Source of the DNA: an uncultured Eubacteriales bacterium
GTDB taxonomy: Bacteria; Bacillota; Clostridia; Lachnospirales; Lachnospiraceae
Direction: 5' to 3'
NCBI GenBank assembly: GCA_900319355.1
Contig: ONOC01000007.1
Coordinates: 1 to 36,215 of the forward strand
DNA: 36,215 nt
Shown here piece after piece: positions 16,685-24,578 of this stretch. The notes under the pieces are model-generated. The model saw only the letters and a list, made by a program, of their open reading frames with translations, did not search any database and was not told where the DNA came from. The position numbers were made by a program, and so were the translations under genes. Position 1 is the stretch's first letter, and each line of letters begins with the position of its first letter.

Positions 16685-17088
16685 ACGTTATTCTCCCGGC
16701 TCTGCATTCTCCAGTCGAGATCTCCTCTGTCCAGTCCGAGAATCAGCATCTCCGCCGTGGCGATATTCGTCGCGACCGGAATCGTGTACTGATCACAGCA
16801 TCTGACGATCTTCATGACATCCGGCTCTGAAGGATTGATGATCGCCGGGTTGTAGAAGAAAATGACCATATCCATGTCATTTCTCTCAATCATCTCAGTG
16901 AACTGCTTGTCACCGCCGAGACTTCCGGCAAGAAACTTATGGATATGAAGATTCGTAACTTCCTCAATTCTCCGCCCCGTTGTTCCCGTGGCATAGATCT
17001 CATGCTTTGCAAGAATTCCCTTGTAAGCAATGCAGAAATCCTCGATCAGACTTTTCTTGCTGTTATGTGCGATAATACCAATGTTCAT
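16681..17088 (-). CDS. mgsA: Methylglyoxal synthase homologue with altered active site
   Basis: The fold family converts dihydroxyacetone phosphate to methylglyoxal and phosphate. The 135-residue product aligns without gaps to E. coli MgsA (offset 11): ATGTTGRR at 33-40, GGD at 58-60 (the catalytic Asp71 of E. coli), and IPVATNIATAE at 103-113. Three conserved pocket residues differ: position 9 is Asn (Asp20), position 80 is Asn in FFYNP (Asp91), and position 87 is Ser (His98). His8 (His19), Asp60 and Asp90 (Asp101) remain. Activity may be changed or lost. ATG 17088 is preferred because AAGGAG lies nine bases upstream; an in-frame TTG at 17109 is unlikely. First gene of mgsA-rsmD-coaD. Confidence 0.88.
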   Translation of the reverse strand: MNIGIIAHNSKKSLIEDFCIAYKGILAKHEIYATGTTGRRIEEVTNLHIHKFLAGSLGGDKQFTEMIERNDMDMVIFFYNPAIINPSEPDVMKIVRCCDQYTIPVATNIATAEMLILGLDRGDLDWRMQSRENNV

Positions 17089-17133
17089 ACCCGTCAGCTC
17101 CTTATCCAAATGTTGTCAGAACACTATAAACGT

Positions 17134-17162
17134 ATTATAACAAATGCACAAAGTTATAGCAA
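17134..17162 (-). promoter_or_regulatory. Sigma-A-type promoter for mgsA-rsmD-coaD
   Basis: Minus-strand TTGCTA (17157-17162), 17-base spacer, perfect TATAAT (17134-17139), about 45 bases before the mgsA ATG. It lies after the terminator of the H1-like gene. Confidence 0.75.
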
Positions 17163-17204
17163 TAATTTTCGAAGATTTGTGCAAATATTCTGCTTGAAAA
17201 GCCG

Positions 17205-17242
17205 AAAAATAGAGCTGTCGTACCTGTTTTATACGACAGCTC
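17205..17242 (-). terminator. Rho-independent terminator after the H1-like gene
   Basis: Minus-strand GAGCTGTCGTA (17232-17242) pairs perfectly with TACGACAGCTC (17212-17222), giving an 11-bp stem with a 9-base loop, followed by TATTTTT. It separates the H1-like gene from mgsA. The bases between its end and the H1-like stop (17243-17295) show nothing else. Confidence 0.88.
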
Positions 17243-17295
17243 ATGAAATATTTTCGAACTTTCTGTATCAAACGTCGATTCTTCCGGTCCGCGGA

Positions 17296-17823
17296 TCAGA
17301 AATCAAACGTTTCGTCAACAGCCTCTCCGTTGAGTACGAAGTAAGCCTTTCCTTCTTCCGGCTTTACGTATACGGCAACATCCTTCAGATCGGTTTCCTT
17401 TTTGCCCATGTTCTTCCAGATTTCCTTTGCCCTGCCGGTGAAATCAGCATAGCTGATGTCCTTGTTGTTTACCTGAAGCACAATATGAGTCTCTGCAGCC
17501 GCCTTCTTTTCAACAGCTTTCTTAATCGCAGACCTGACAGAAGTCTTCTTTGCCGGCGCTGCCTTCTTTGCAGGAGCAGCCTTCTTTGCCGGTGCCGCCT
17601 TTTTAGCCGATTCGGTTTTCTTTGCTGCTTCCTTCTTTACCGATTCTACCTTTGCCTCAGCCTTTTTCACAACAGGGGTAACTTTCTTTGCTACTGCATC
17701 AGCTGCCTTGTCAGCATCCTTCTTCAGGGTCACAGTTGCTTCCTTTACCTTTTTCTCAACAGCCTTTGTTGCAGCTGCTGACTTTCCTGCCTGAGCTGCA
17801 GCGGTTTTCTTTGCTTCTGCCAT
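17296..17823 (-). CDS. Lysine/alanine-rich histone H1-like protein with C-terminal DUF6465-type domain
   Basis: Residues 1-110 are almost entirely Lys, Ala, Glu, Val, Pro and Thr, like bacterial H1-type DNA-binding tails, with three KKAAPA units at about 74-92. The matching DNA (about 17547-17605) is an 18-bp tandem repeat. Residues 112-175 form a compact acidic domain (HIVLQVNNKDISYADFTGRA, VAVYVKPEEGKAYFVLNGE) that I associate with DUF6465 of Lachnospiraceae; this is memory-based. DNA or RNA binding by the tail is inferred from composition. GGAGG ribosome site; its own promoter and terminator make it monocistronic. Confidence 0.85.
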   Translation of the reverse strand: MAEAKKTAAAQAGKSAAATKAVEKKVKEATVTLKKDADKAADAVAKKVTPVVKKAEAKVESVKKEAAKKTESAKKAAPAKKAAPAKKAAPAKKTSVRSAIKKAVEKKAAAETHIVLQVNNKDISYADFTGRAKEIWKNMGKKETDLKDVAVYVKPEEGKAYFVLNGEAVDETFDF

Positions 17824-17894
17824 GATCAGATTCCTCCATAAACAGATAACGATTGACTCTACCGCAGGACATAAAATCCTGTATGAACAGTGAT

Positions 17895-17923
17895 ATATTA
17901 TTCTTTTTATCCGGTATTTTCAA
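17895..17923 (-). promoter_or_regulatory. Sigma-A-type promoter for the H1-like gene
   Basis: Minus-strand TTGAAA (17918-17923), 17-base spacer, TAATAT (17895-17900), about 70 bases before the ATG. The leader between them shows no clear riboswitch. Confidence 0.7.
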
Positions 17924-17962
17924 GCAAGTCGAACATTTTTGGCAGAATGTGACACAAAATTA

Positions 17963-20044
17963 TCAGATATCTGACTGTGAATGGTCAATTTGACGTTGAA
18001 AAAGAGCAGAAACCCTGTCTCTGAGCCCGCTGTTCTGCGGAAGCGTCAGATCCGGATCGGACTCCTTCAGATTTTTCACGGCTTCCTCTGCCATCGTCAG
18101 CACCTCGTGGTCCCGGTAGATGTCCGCGATCTGAAAAACCGCCTCCCCGCTCTGTCTGACGCCGAACAGGTCGCCCGGTCCTCTCATTTTCAGGTCTTCC
18201 TCCGCGATTCTGAAACCATCATTGGTTTCGCTCAGGACACTCAGCCTCTTCGACGTTTCCTGTCTGCCGTCCCCCTGCATAAAAATGCAATATGACTGTT
18301 CTTTCCCCCGTCCGACGCGTCCTCTCAGCTGATGCAGCTGCGCCAGACCGAACCGCTCTGCATTTTCAATCAGCATGACTGTGGCATTCGGAACATTCAC
18401 ACCGACCTCCACCACGGTCGTGGATACCAGCACCTGAATATTCCCTGAGGCAAAATCCTCCATGATCTGATTTTTCTCTTTCGGCTTCATTCTTCCGTGA
18501 AGCATACCGACGTTTACGGTACCGCCGTAGTATTTCTTCAGTTCAGCGGTATAGTCCGTCACATTTTCACACGGAAGTTCCTCATTCGGTTCAACCATGG
18601 GACAGATGACATAGGCCTGCCTGCCTTTTTTTACTTCATCCGCGATAAAATTCCAGGCTGTCTTCCGGTAAGAAGGTCCCACGACACAGTTCTTTACCTG
18701 CAGGCGGTCCGCCGGCATATCATCCAGAACGGAAATGTCCAGGTCTCCGTAGAGAATCAGCGCCAGTGTCCTCGGAATCGGTGTGGCGCTCATGACAAGG
18801 ACATGCGGTGCGGCACCTTTTTCAGAAAGTTTTTCTCTCTGTCTCACGCCAAAGCGGTGCTGTTCATCTGTGACAGCGAGCGCCAGATTTCTGAAGCTGA
18901 CGGTATCCTGAATCAGCGCATGTGTTCCCACGATCATGCGCGCCTTTCCGGAAGAGATCTCCTCATCGATCCGTCTCTTCTCAGCTGCCGTGCAGCTGCC
19001 CCGGAGCAGTACAGGGTTCACGCCGGTGATCTGATTCTCCTCGAGCAGTCTGACCAGAGAATGATACTGCTGCTCTGCCAGTACTTCCGTCGGTACCATC
19101 ATGGCACTCTGAAAACCATTTTCAAAGGTCATGATCATTGCGAGAAAAGCCAGTATGGTTTTGCCGCTTCCCACGTCACCCTGGATCAGCCGGTTCATCA
19201 GCTTTCCGGAGGCCAGATCCCGTTCCATCTCCCCCCACACGCGGTCCTGTGCGGGCGTGAGCCGGTACGGCAGATGATCCAGAACCTCCTCTGTCTTCCA
19301 TCCTGTCTTCATCGGCCAGCTGCAGTCCTGTTTTTCCTGCTGTGTTTTCATTTCCGCCACGCCGAGCAGGAACAGGAAAAATTCATCGAACGCCAGACGG
19401 TTTCTGGCCGTGATGAGATTATCCCTGCTGTCCGGAAAATGAATCTGGGATATGGCAAAATTGATCTCGCACAGACCATTCATCTCGCGGATTTCATCGG
19501 GCAGGTACTCGGGGAGGCTCCCGGTCATTTCCAGCAGCGACGCGACGGCCTTCCGCACCGTGTTGTTCGAAAGCCCTGAAGTCAGCGCATACACCGGAAG
19601 GAGCTGTCCTCTGATCTTTTCGTACTTTTCCGGATCGAACAGTTCCGGATGCTCCATGGTCTTCCGGCCGTTCTTTTCCGTGACGAGGCCGCGGAACACA
19701 TAGTGTTTCCCGACAGTCAGCGTATTTCTGAGAAACGGCATGTGAAACCAGTGGACGTACAGGGTACCCGTCTCATCCGTCAGTTTCACGATGGTAATGG
19801 AGTTTTTTCCGAAGGTCCTGACGGACGGCTTTGCGGTGATTTTTCCGAAAACGGCGTTTTTCACCCCGGCCACGGTCTCACCCGCACGCACCGGTTCGTC
19901 ATAGGCATCATAATCCCTCGGATAATAATGAAGCAGATCCTCCGTCGTATACACTCCTGCCTGCCGGAACAGCTTTTCAGTTTTTTCACCGATTCCTCTG
20001 ATCGTCTTCAGATCCGCAGAATCCGTTTCCTTCTTCTTCGCCAT
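17963..20044 (-). CDS. recG: ATP-dependent DNA helicase RecG
   Basis: Superfamily 2 helicase that remodels stalled replication forks and Holliday junctions. The 693-residue protein has an N-terminal HhH/wedge OB-fold region (1-250, TIRGIGEKTEKLFRQAG and HYYPRDYDAY), the Walker A loop GDVGSGKTI near 289-297, DEQH in VTDEQHRFGVRQREKL near 391, SATPIPRTLALILYGDLD, VSTTVVEVGVNVPNA, the QLRGRVGRG helicase motif and the TRG-type ending (DLKMRGPGDLFGVRQSG). ATG 20044 with AGGA upstream begins the known MAKKK-type start; a longer frame upstream runs through the hairpin at 20075-20133 and is rejected. Confidence 0.96.
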   Translation of the reverse strand: MAKKKETDSADLKTIRGIGEKTEKLFRQAGVYTTEDLLHYYPRDYDAYDEPVRAGETVAGVKNAVFGKITAKPSVRTFGKNSITIVKLTDETGTLYVHWFHMPFLRNTLTVGKHYVFRGLVTEKNGRKTMEHPELFDPEKYEKIRGQLLPVYALTSGLSNNTVRKAVASLLEMTGSLPEYLPDEIREMNGLCEINFAISQIHFPDSRDNLITARNRLAFDEFFLFLLGVAEMKTQQEKQDCSWPMKTGWKTEEVLDHLPYRLTPAQDRVWGEMERDLASGKLMNRLIQGDVGSGKTILAFLAMIMTFENGFQSAMMVPTEVLAEQQYHSLVRLLEENQITGVNPVLLRGSCTAAEKRRIDEEISSGKARMIVGTHALIQDTVSFRNLALAVTDEQHRFGVRQREKLSEKGAAPHVLVMSATPIPRTLALILYGDLDISVLDDMPADRLQVKNCVVGPSYRKTAWNFIADEVKKGRQAYVICPMVEPNEELPCENVTDYTAELKKYYGGTVNVGMLHGRMKPKEKNQIMEDFASGNIQVLVSTTVVEVGVNVPNATVMLIENAERFGLAQLHQLRGRVGRGKEQSYCIFMQGDGRQETSKRLSVLSETNDGFRIAEEDLKMRGPGDLFGVRQSGEAVFQIADIYRDHEVLTMAEEAVKNLKESDPDLTLPQNSGLRDRVSALFQRQIDHSQSDI

Positions 20045-20069
20045 TTCAGATTCCTGTATCAGATATGAT

Positions 20070-20133
20070 AAAAAGAGAGCGCGTTCCCGCCGGCATCTTT
20101 TCAGAACCGTTTTCCGGGAAAACCCGCGCTCTC
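20070..20133 (-). terminator. Strong hairpin terminator between the DAK-domain gene and recG
   Basis: Minus-strand GAGAGCGCG (20125-20133) pairs with CGCGCTCTC (20075-20083), with CGGGAA/TTCCCG inside the same arm, and is followed by TTTTTATC. It ends only about 25 bases before recG, so it may terminate the upstream operon or attenuate recG. The rest of the gap, 20134-20245, holds only a palindrome ACAGTACTGT and no convincing promoter. Confidence 0.75.
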
Positions 20134-20245
20134 CTGATCTCACAGTAAACATCCATATCATACAAGATGCCACAGTACTGTATAAGTCAACGCGCCGCTT
20201 CGCACTGCGTGCTTCCGCCGCATTTCATCCATGCCTTGATCAGCT

Positions 20246-21913
20246 TTACTCCACAGAAATAATACAGTAGTAAACAGGCTGACCGCCGTTTTCCACAGCG
20301 ACATCAATCTCCGGATATTTCTCCTGAATCTGTTTCGCCATGCGGTTGGCATTTTCTTCGGAATAATCATGTCCGAAATAAATGCTGATCAGCTCTGTAT
20401 CATCTTTCACCATCTGACTGACAGCGTCCAGAGCAGCATCGATGACTTCCCTGTTCACAGCCAGAATACCGTGGTCGCCGACAGCCATGATATCGCCCTG
20501 ATGGATTTCCGTTCCGTCAATGGAGGTATCCCTGATCGCGTAGGTCAGCTCAGCCGTCTGAACTCTGCTGATCGCCTCATTCATGGCCGCCTGATTGTCC
20601 GTCGGAGAATTCTCCGGCTCCAGCGCAAGCAGTGCCGAAACACCCTGAGGTATCGTCTTTGTCTCGATCACGATGATGCTCTTTTCCTGAACAAGCTCCT
20701 GTGCCTGTTTGGCCGCCATGATGATATTCTTGTTGTTCGGGAAAATAAAGACCGTCTTGGCATTGACAGTATCAATGGCATTGATCAGATCTTCGGTGCT
20801 GGGATTCATCGTCTGACCGCCGCTGACCACGCAGTCCGCGCCAAGGCCCTTGAAAATCTCCTCAAAACCGTCGCCGCATGCCACCGCGATAAAGCCCATT
20901 TCCTTCGGCGGCGTCTGTTTCTTCAGCTTCTCCGCCTCCTGCTCCTGAAGCTCCCTGTCGGGATCCCTGAACAGACGGTTCACGTGCTTTTCCATCGTGC
21001 GGTTGGAAATATTGACATCCGTCACATTGCCATAGGAAAGTGCCTTCGTCAGCACCAGGCCAGGATCGTCGGTACGGATGTAAACCTTGATATCTTTTCC
21101 GTCTGCGACAGCAACAGGACATTCCCCCGAAGCCGCCAGGAAGGATCTCAGTTCATCAACGCCGGCCGGCGGGAGCTGTTTATTCGTATGAAGGATAAAT
21201 TCTTCGCAGTAGGCATTCTTTATGGCAGGCTGAACAACAGTTTCTTCAGCACCGTTTTCGCTGCCGCTCTGCTCCAGAATGGTCAGGCTGATTTCCCTGC
21301 CCGTAAGCGCATCATAGGCGCCCTGAAGAATCGTCATCAGACCCTGTCCGCCTGAATCCACAACGCCTGCTTCCTTCAGGACCGGAAGCATCTCCGGCGT
21401 CTTCTTCAGAACCTCACCGCCATATTCGATGATATTGCGTATATATTCATCCAGCGGCATCTGTGCATTTACAAGTTTTCTTGAGATTTCCGCCATCCCT
21501 TTGGCTACCGTCAGGATGGTACCTTCCTTCGGCTTGATGACCGCTTTGTATGCTGTCTCAACCGCTTTTTCCATACCATCTGCGATAAGCGGAATATCAA
21601 TGGTATCAACGCCTCTGACCGTCTTGGTAAATCCGCGGAACAGCTGGGAAAGGATCACGCCCGAATTTCCTCTGGCGCCTCTCAGGCTTCCGGAGGAAAT
21701 ACATTTGCACAGGCCTTTCATTTCCACGTCCTGAAGCTGCTGAATCTCGCGTACCGCCGACATGATGGTCATCGTCATATTGGTACCGGTATCTCCGTCA
21801 GGAACCGGAAATACATTCAGTTCATTGATCCAGTCTTTATTATCATTCAGATTCTGCGCACCTGCCAGAAACATCTTCTTTAAAAGCTGCGCATCAATAT
21901 GATCAACTGCCAA
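20246..21913 (-). CDS. DAK2/DegV-domain protein, FakA/YloV family (fatty acid kinase-like)
   Basis: By family, the ATP-binding subunit that phosphorylates fatty acids held by FakB, feeding exogenous fatty acids to phospholipid synthesis. Residues 1-200 are a DhaL-type kinase domain with the Mg-ATP loop NVFPVPDGDTGTNMTMT near 29-45 and SLRGARGNSGVILSQLFRG near 73-91. A middle domain (about 220-320) and a C-terminal domain (about 330-555, KTVFIFPNNKNIIMAAKQA) complete the normal 550-residue layout. The start is TTG, but a perfect AGGAGG sits eight bases upstream. It directly follows the Asp23 gene, the classic Firmicute asp23-yloV-recG order. Confidence 0.93.
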   Translation of the reverse strand: MAVDHIDAQLLKKMFLAGAQNLNDNKDWINELNVFPVPDGDTGTNMTMTIMSAVREIQQLQDVEMKGLCKCISSGSLRGARGNSGVILSQLFRGFTKTVRGVDTIDIPLIADGMEKAVETAYKAVIKPKEGTILTVAKGMAEISRKLVNAQMPLDEYIRNIIEYGGEVLKKTPEMLPVLKEAGVVDSGGQGLMTILQGAYDALTGREISLTILEQSGSENGAEETVVQPAIKNAYCEEFILHTNKQLPPAGVDELRSFLAASGECPVAVADGKDIKVYIRTDDPGLVLTKALSYGNVTDVNISNRTMEKHVNRLFRDPDRELQEQEAEKLKKQTPPKEMGFIAVACGDGFEEIFKGLGADCVVSGGQTMNPSTEDLINAIDTVNAKTVFIFPNNKNIIMAAKQAQELVQEKSIIVIETKTIPQGVSALLALEPENSPTDNQAAMNEAISRVQTAELTYAIRDTSIDGTEIHQGDIMAVGDHGILAVNREVIDAALDAVSQMVKDDTELISIYFGHDYSEENANRMAKQIQEKYPEIDVAVENGGQPVYYCIISVE

Positions 21914-21931
21914 AATGAAATCCTCCTGAAA

Positions 21932-22288
21932 TCAGTCTATCACGCGAACGCCTTCTACAAGCACCGTAACCTTCGCCACTTTCATGCCTGTGAACTCTTC
22001 CAGCTTATACTTGACGCTCTCGATCAGATTCTGCGCTATGGTTGACACGTTCACACCGTATGCGACGATGACGTGAAATTCAAGAGAAATTTCGTTGTCG
22101 TCGATTTTTACATTGATTCCGTGCTTCAGGCTGTCCCTTTTCAGAAGCTTGACCAGCCCGTCCTTCATGTTGACGGCCGCCATGCCGACAATGCCGAAGC
22201 ACTCTACCGCCACACTTCCGGCATAGGTGGCGATAACGTCAGGACTGATCACAACTTCGCCAAAGGACGAATCTACATGACCCTTCAT
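21932..22288 (-). CDS. Asp23/Gls24 family envelope stress response protein
   Basis: Single-domain 118-residue Asp23/DUF322 protein (YloU-like), cytoplasmic or membrane-associated, linked in other Firmicutes to envelope stress and fatty acid metabolism. Visible family features are GEVVISPDVIATYAGSVAVE near 10-29, CFGIVGMAAVNMKDGL, and the strand-helix end VNVSTIAQNLIESVKYKLEE. An AAAGGAG ribosome site supports the ATG. It lies 18 bases before the DAK-domain gene. Confidence 0.94.
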   Translation of the reverse strand: MKGHVDSSFGEVVISPDVIATYAGSVAVECFGIVGMAAVNMKDGLVKLLKRDSLKHGINVKIDDNEISLEFHVIVAYGVNVSTIAQNLIESVKYKLEEFTGMKVAKVTVLVEGVRVID

Positions 22289-22363
22289 AGTAAGACTCCT
22301 TTCTTCCCGGGACTTGCCCCGAAGGGGATGAAACGGCCGCGCCTGCGGTCATTAGTCGTTATA

Positions 22364-22412
22364 CGAAAACAGACCGCCGCGCTAATCAACTGAATTAACA
22401 CGGCAGTCTGTT
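22364..22412 (-). terminator. Rho-independent terminator after rpmB
   Basis: Minus-strand AACAGACTGCCG (22401-22412) pairs with CGGCGGTCTGTT (22368-22379) with one mismatch, followed by a short T run. Between it and the Asp23 gene is a small CCCC-TTC-GGGG hairpin (about 22316-22326). No clear separate promoter for the Asp23 gene is visible. Confidence 0.75.
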
Positions 22413-22445
22413 ATGAATTCGATGTTCGTACAGCGGACTGCTTCC

Positions 22446-22634
22446 TTATGCACGCTCAACCTTGCCGCTTCTCAGGCACTTTGTGCATACATACATTCTC
22501 TTCACTCCGCCTTCCGGTGTCTTCACGCGGACAGCTTTAACATTAGACTTCCACATATGATTGGATCTTCTATGAGAATGGCTGACATTATTTCCAAAAT
22601 ATACAGCCTTGTCACAAATTTCGCACTTTGCCAT
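22446..22634 (-). CDS. rpmB: Large ribosomal subunit protein bL28, zinc-binding type
   Basis: Component of the 50S subunit. The 62-residue product starts MAKCEICDKAVYFGNNVSHS and contains RRSNHMWKSNVKAVRV. It carries two CxxC pairs (CEIC near residue 4 and CTKC near 53), the zinc-binding C+ form of L28. The AGGAGG site seven bases before this ATG fixes the start; an in-frame ATG at 22673 is not needed. Monocistronic, with its own promoter and terminator. Confidence 0.97.
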   Translation of the reverse strand: MAKCEICDKAVYFGNNVSHSHRRSNHMWKSNVKAVRVKTPEGGVKRMYVCTKCLRSGKVERA

Positions 22635-22717
22635 TGAACCCACCTCCTTATACAAAATTAAGCCGGATTCCATATTTAATTTTAAATATCAATATTTTCG
22701 GCTCGCACACGCAAGAT

Positions 22718-22746
22718 ATTGTATCAGAGAGGTTATTAAAATGCAA
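22718..22746 (-). promoter_or_regulatory. Sigma-A-type promoter for rpmB
   Basis: Minus-strand TTGCAT (22741-22746), 17-base spacer, TACAAT (22718-22723). The -35 box begins 8 bases after the GerW-family stop codon. Confidence 0.75.
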
Positions 22747-22753
22747 GTCTTTT

Positions 22754-23143
22754 CTACTCTTCGAATTCGGAAGAATTGTCGTTTTCGCTGCCGGCGTCAT
22801 CACCGCCTGCCATGCTTTTGATTTTTGTCAGAAGATCGGGCGCCATGTCAATGAGTCTGGCAACCGCATCTTCATTGTTCATCGCAATCAGCTTTGTGGT
22901 CCCGTCTTTATTGACCATCAGGACAGCCGCAGGTGACATCTTTGCTCCGATGCCGCCGGCACCGTTGTCCCTGCTGTCCGCCGCAAATGCACCGGCACCC
23001 ATGCCGAAGGACACATCCGCCAGCGGAATCAGCGTACTGTCGCCGACTTTAACGGGCTGTCCGACCACGCACTTTGTATTCAGGAAATTCTCAAGTCCCT
23101 TATATAAAGCCGTGATATTGTTCTCAAATGAATTTTCTGCCAT
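22754..23143 (-). CDS. ytfJ: GerW family protein (YtfJ-like)
   Basis: The family is known from Bacillus YtfJ/GerW, needed for proper spore germination, but is also found in non-sporulating Clostridia. The 129-residue protein has the family pattern: ALYKGLENFLNTKCVVGQPV near 13-32, DSTLIPLADVSFGMGAGAF near 35-53, a glycine-rich GGIGAKMSPAAVLMV, and an acidic disordered tail (DDAGSENDNSSEFEE). A GGAGG site precedes the ATG. It lies 51 bases after the DUF2953 gene, a partnership conserved in Firmicutes. Confidence 0.93.
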   Translation of the reverse strand: MAENSFENNITALYKGLENFLNTKCVVGQPVKVGDSTLIPLADVSFGMGAGAFAADSRDNGAGGIGAKMSPAAVLMVNKDGTTKLIAMNNEDAVARLIDMAPDLLTKIKSMAGGDDAGSENDNSSEFEE

Positions 23144-23194
23144 TGCAAATACCTCCCTGCACTCCGCCTGCGGCGGTCTTCTGTAAGCTCCGGC

Positions 23195-24175
23195 TTATGC
23201 GGCTGCTTTTTCCGTTTCCTGACGGTGCTTCTTATCCTTTTTCTGATGCTTCTGATCCTGCTTCCCGGAACCGCTCCGTTCCGAACGGATCCTTCTCAGG
23301 AGATGCCTGAATTCCTTCCGCAGTACAATGAAAAGAGCATGCACAAGTACGACGATCAGGAAAAAATGACCTTTTGCCCTGACATCAGCCTCCAGCTTCT
23401 TTTCCTGAAAATCAGGTCTGATCTTCAGTCCTTTCGGAAATACGGCGTAACATGCCGCAACAGCCCCGAGAACTTCACCGGTTGACGCAGGATCTCCGGT
23501 ACCGAATTCCACCGATCCCGTCACCCTGTCCGGCAGGATATGACGAAGGACCGCTCCGCCGTGATGACGCACCTGATGCAGGAACTGACGGAAGGCATCA
23601 GAGAAAAGATAAACCAGCCAGTCGTTCAGTCTGCCGATCTTCTGCTTTACTGAAGCAGCCGCCTTTTTCAGGCGCCCGATCAGTGCCGCAAGCTTTGCTG
23701 TCAGACGCTCGACGGCATTCGGCTTCTTCTGTCTGTAGATGCCCGGTTTTACCTTTGTCCTGTCGGCATCCCTGCCGGGCATATATTTCCACTGTCCCGG
23801 CTCCACCACAGGTTTCTTCCTGGCACTGCCGTCGGCCTTCCGTCCTGAGGGCCTCCCGTGCTTTTCCGAAACACTGCCGGCTTTATCCGGACCCTTTTTC
23901 TTCTTTCCCCGTTTCAGGAGAGAAATCCCGAGAATCCTGACATCTCCCTCCTTCTCCGTCTTCTGTTCCGAGCGGTCAAACTTTCCGGAAGCATGAACAA
24001 CGTGAAAAAGCCAGAAGAGGCGCCCCTCAGCGTGTATCTCATCTCCGTGTTTTCTGAAGCTGCCGTCATAACAGACCGGCCAGAAAAGAATCAGAAGAAG
24101 GAGAATCAGAACCACGGCGAGTATGACCAGAAGAATATGTCCGATCACTTTCAATACCAGGAAAACTGTCGCCAT
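23195..24175 (-). CDS. DUF2953 domain membrane protein
   Basis: One N-terminal membrane helix (about 8-32, HILLVILAVVLILLLLILFW) is followed by a soluble domain typical of DUF2953 (YtfI-like): an N-terminal part with DGSFRKHGDEIHAEGRLFW, a very basic linker rich in Lys/Arg (85-160), and the conserved C-terminal part with GSVEFGTGDPASTGEVLGAV and KGLKIRPDFQEKKLEADV. A second hydrophobic stretch near 275-290 (FFLIVVLVHALFIVL) may be membrane-associated. ATG 24175 has GGAG eight bases upstream; a TTG at 24181 is less likely. The product probably acts with the GerW protein downstream; the role is unknown. Confidence 0.88.
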   Translation of the reverse strand: MATVFLVLKVIGHILLVILAVVLILLLLILFWPVCYDGSFRKHGDEIHAEGRLFWLFHVVHASGKFDRSEQKTEKEGDVRILGISLLKRGKKKKGPDKAGSVSEKHGRPSGRKADGSARKKPVVEPGQWKYMPGRDADRTKVKPGIYRQKKPNAVERLTAKLAALIGRLKKAAASVKQKIGRLNDWLVYLFSDAFRQFLHQVRHHGGAVLRHILPDRVTGSVEFGTGDPASTGEVLGAVAACYAVFPKGLKIRPDFQEKKLEADVRAKGHFFLIVVLVHALFIVLRKEFRHLLRRIRSERSGSGKQDQKHQKKDKKHRQETEKAAA

Positions 24176-24245
24176 CCTCAATACTCCGATTTATCATGCC
24201 ATGAACTGTCACGTGTTTCCGCCGGATACACCTTAAGCTGCGTCT

Positions 24246-24578
24246 TCAGTGCAGCATACTGAGATATGTCTGAAGATCACAGGATCCGGTTTCACGGTAA
24301 GCATCCTCTGTCATCTGCCGCACCACTTCAAAAGCTTCTGCCCTTCCGACGGCAAATCCCGCCACCGGCGGAAGGTTCTCCCTGATATAAGTGCGGTTCA
24401 GATTCTCTGCACCGATGATGTCCAGCTGATCGACACCGTTGGAGGCAAAGGTGATGATATACAGTCCCGGAAAAAAGGCATTTCGTTTCATGGCCTTCAG
24501 GATCTTCGATTTCATTTGTCCGGCTTTTCTGCCGTAATAAAGCCGGTTCAGGTAGCTGAAGACTGTCTCGGAACCCAT
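24246..24578 (-). CDS. Conserved small protein of unknown function
   Basis: I do not recognise this 110-residue protein. It has no signal peptide or membrane helix. The N-terminus is basic and helical (FSYLNRLYYGRKAGQMKSKI), a central segment FFPGLYIITFASNGVDQLDI suggests a beta-strand core, and an acidic C-terminal helix follows (EAFEVVRQMTEDAYRETG). The ATG overlaps the 3' end of the Nudix gene by 31 bases, so the two are translated from one message. Its role may connect with the Nudix enzyme. Confidence 0.75.
   Translation of the reverse strand: MGSETVFSYLNRLYYGRKAGQMKSKILKAMKRNAFFPGLYIITFASNGVDQLDIIGAENLNRTYIRENLPPVAGFAVGRAEAFEVVRQMTEDAYRETGSCDLQTYLSMLH

Noticed and set aside
20134-20245. 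TTGACT and TATGAT boxes upstream of recG
   Set aside because: The spacing is about 22 bases, too long for a sigma-A promoter, and a terminator follows.
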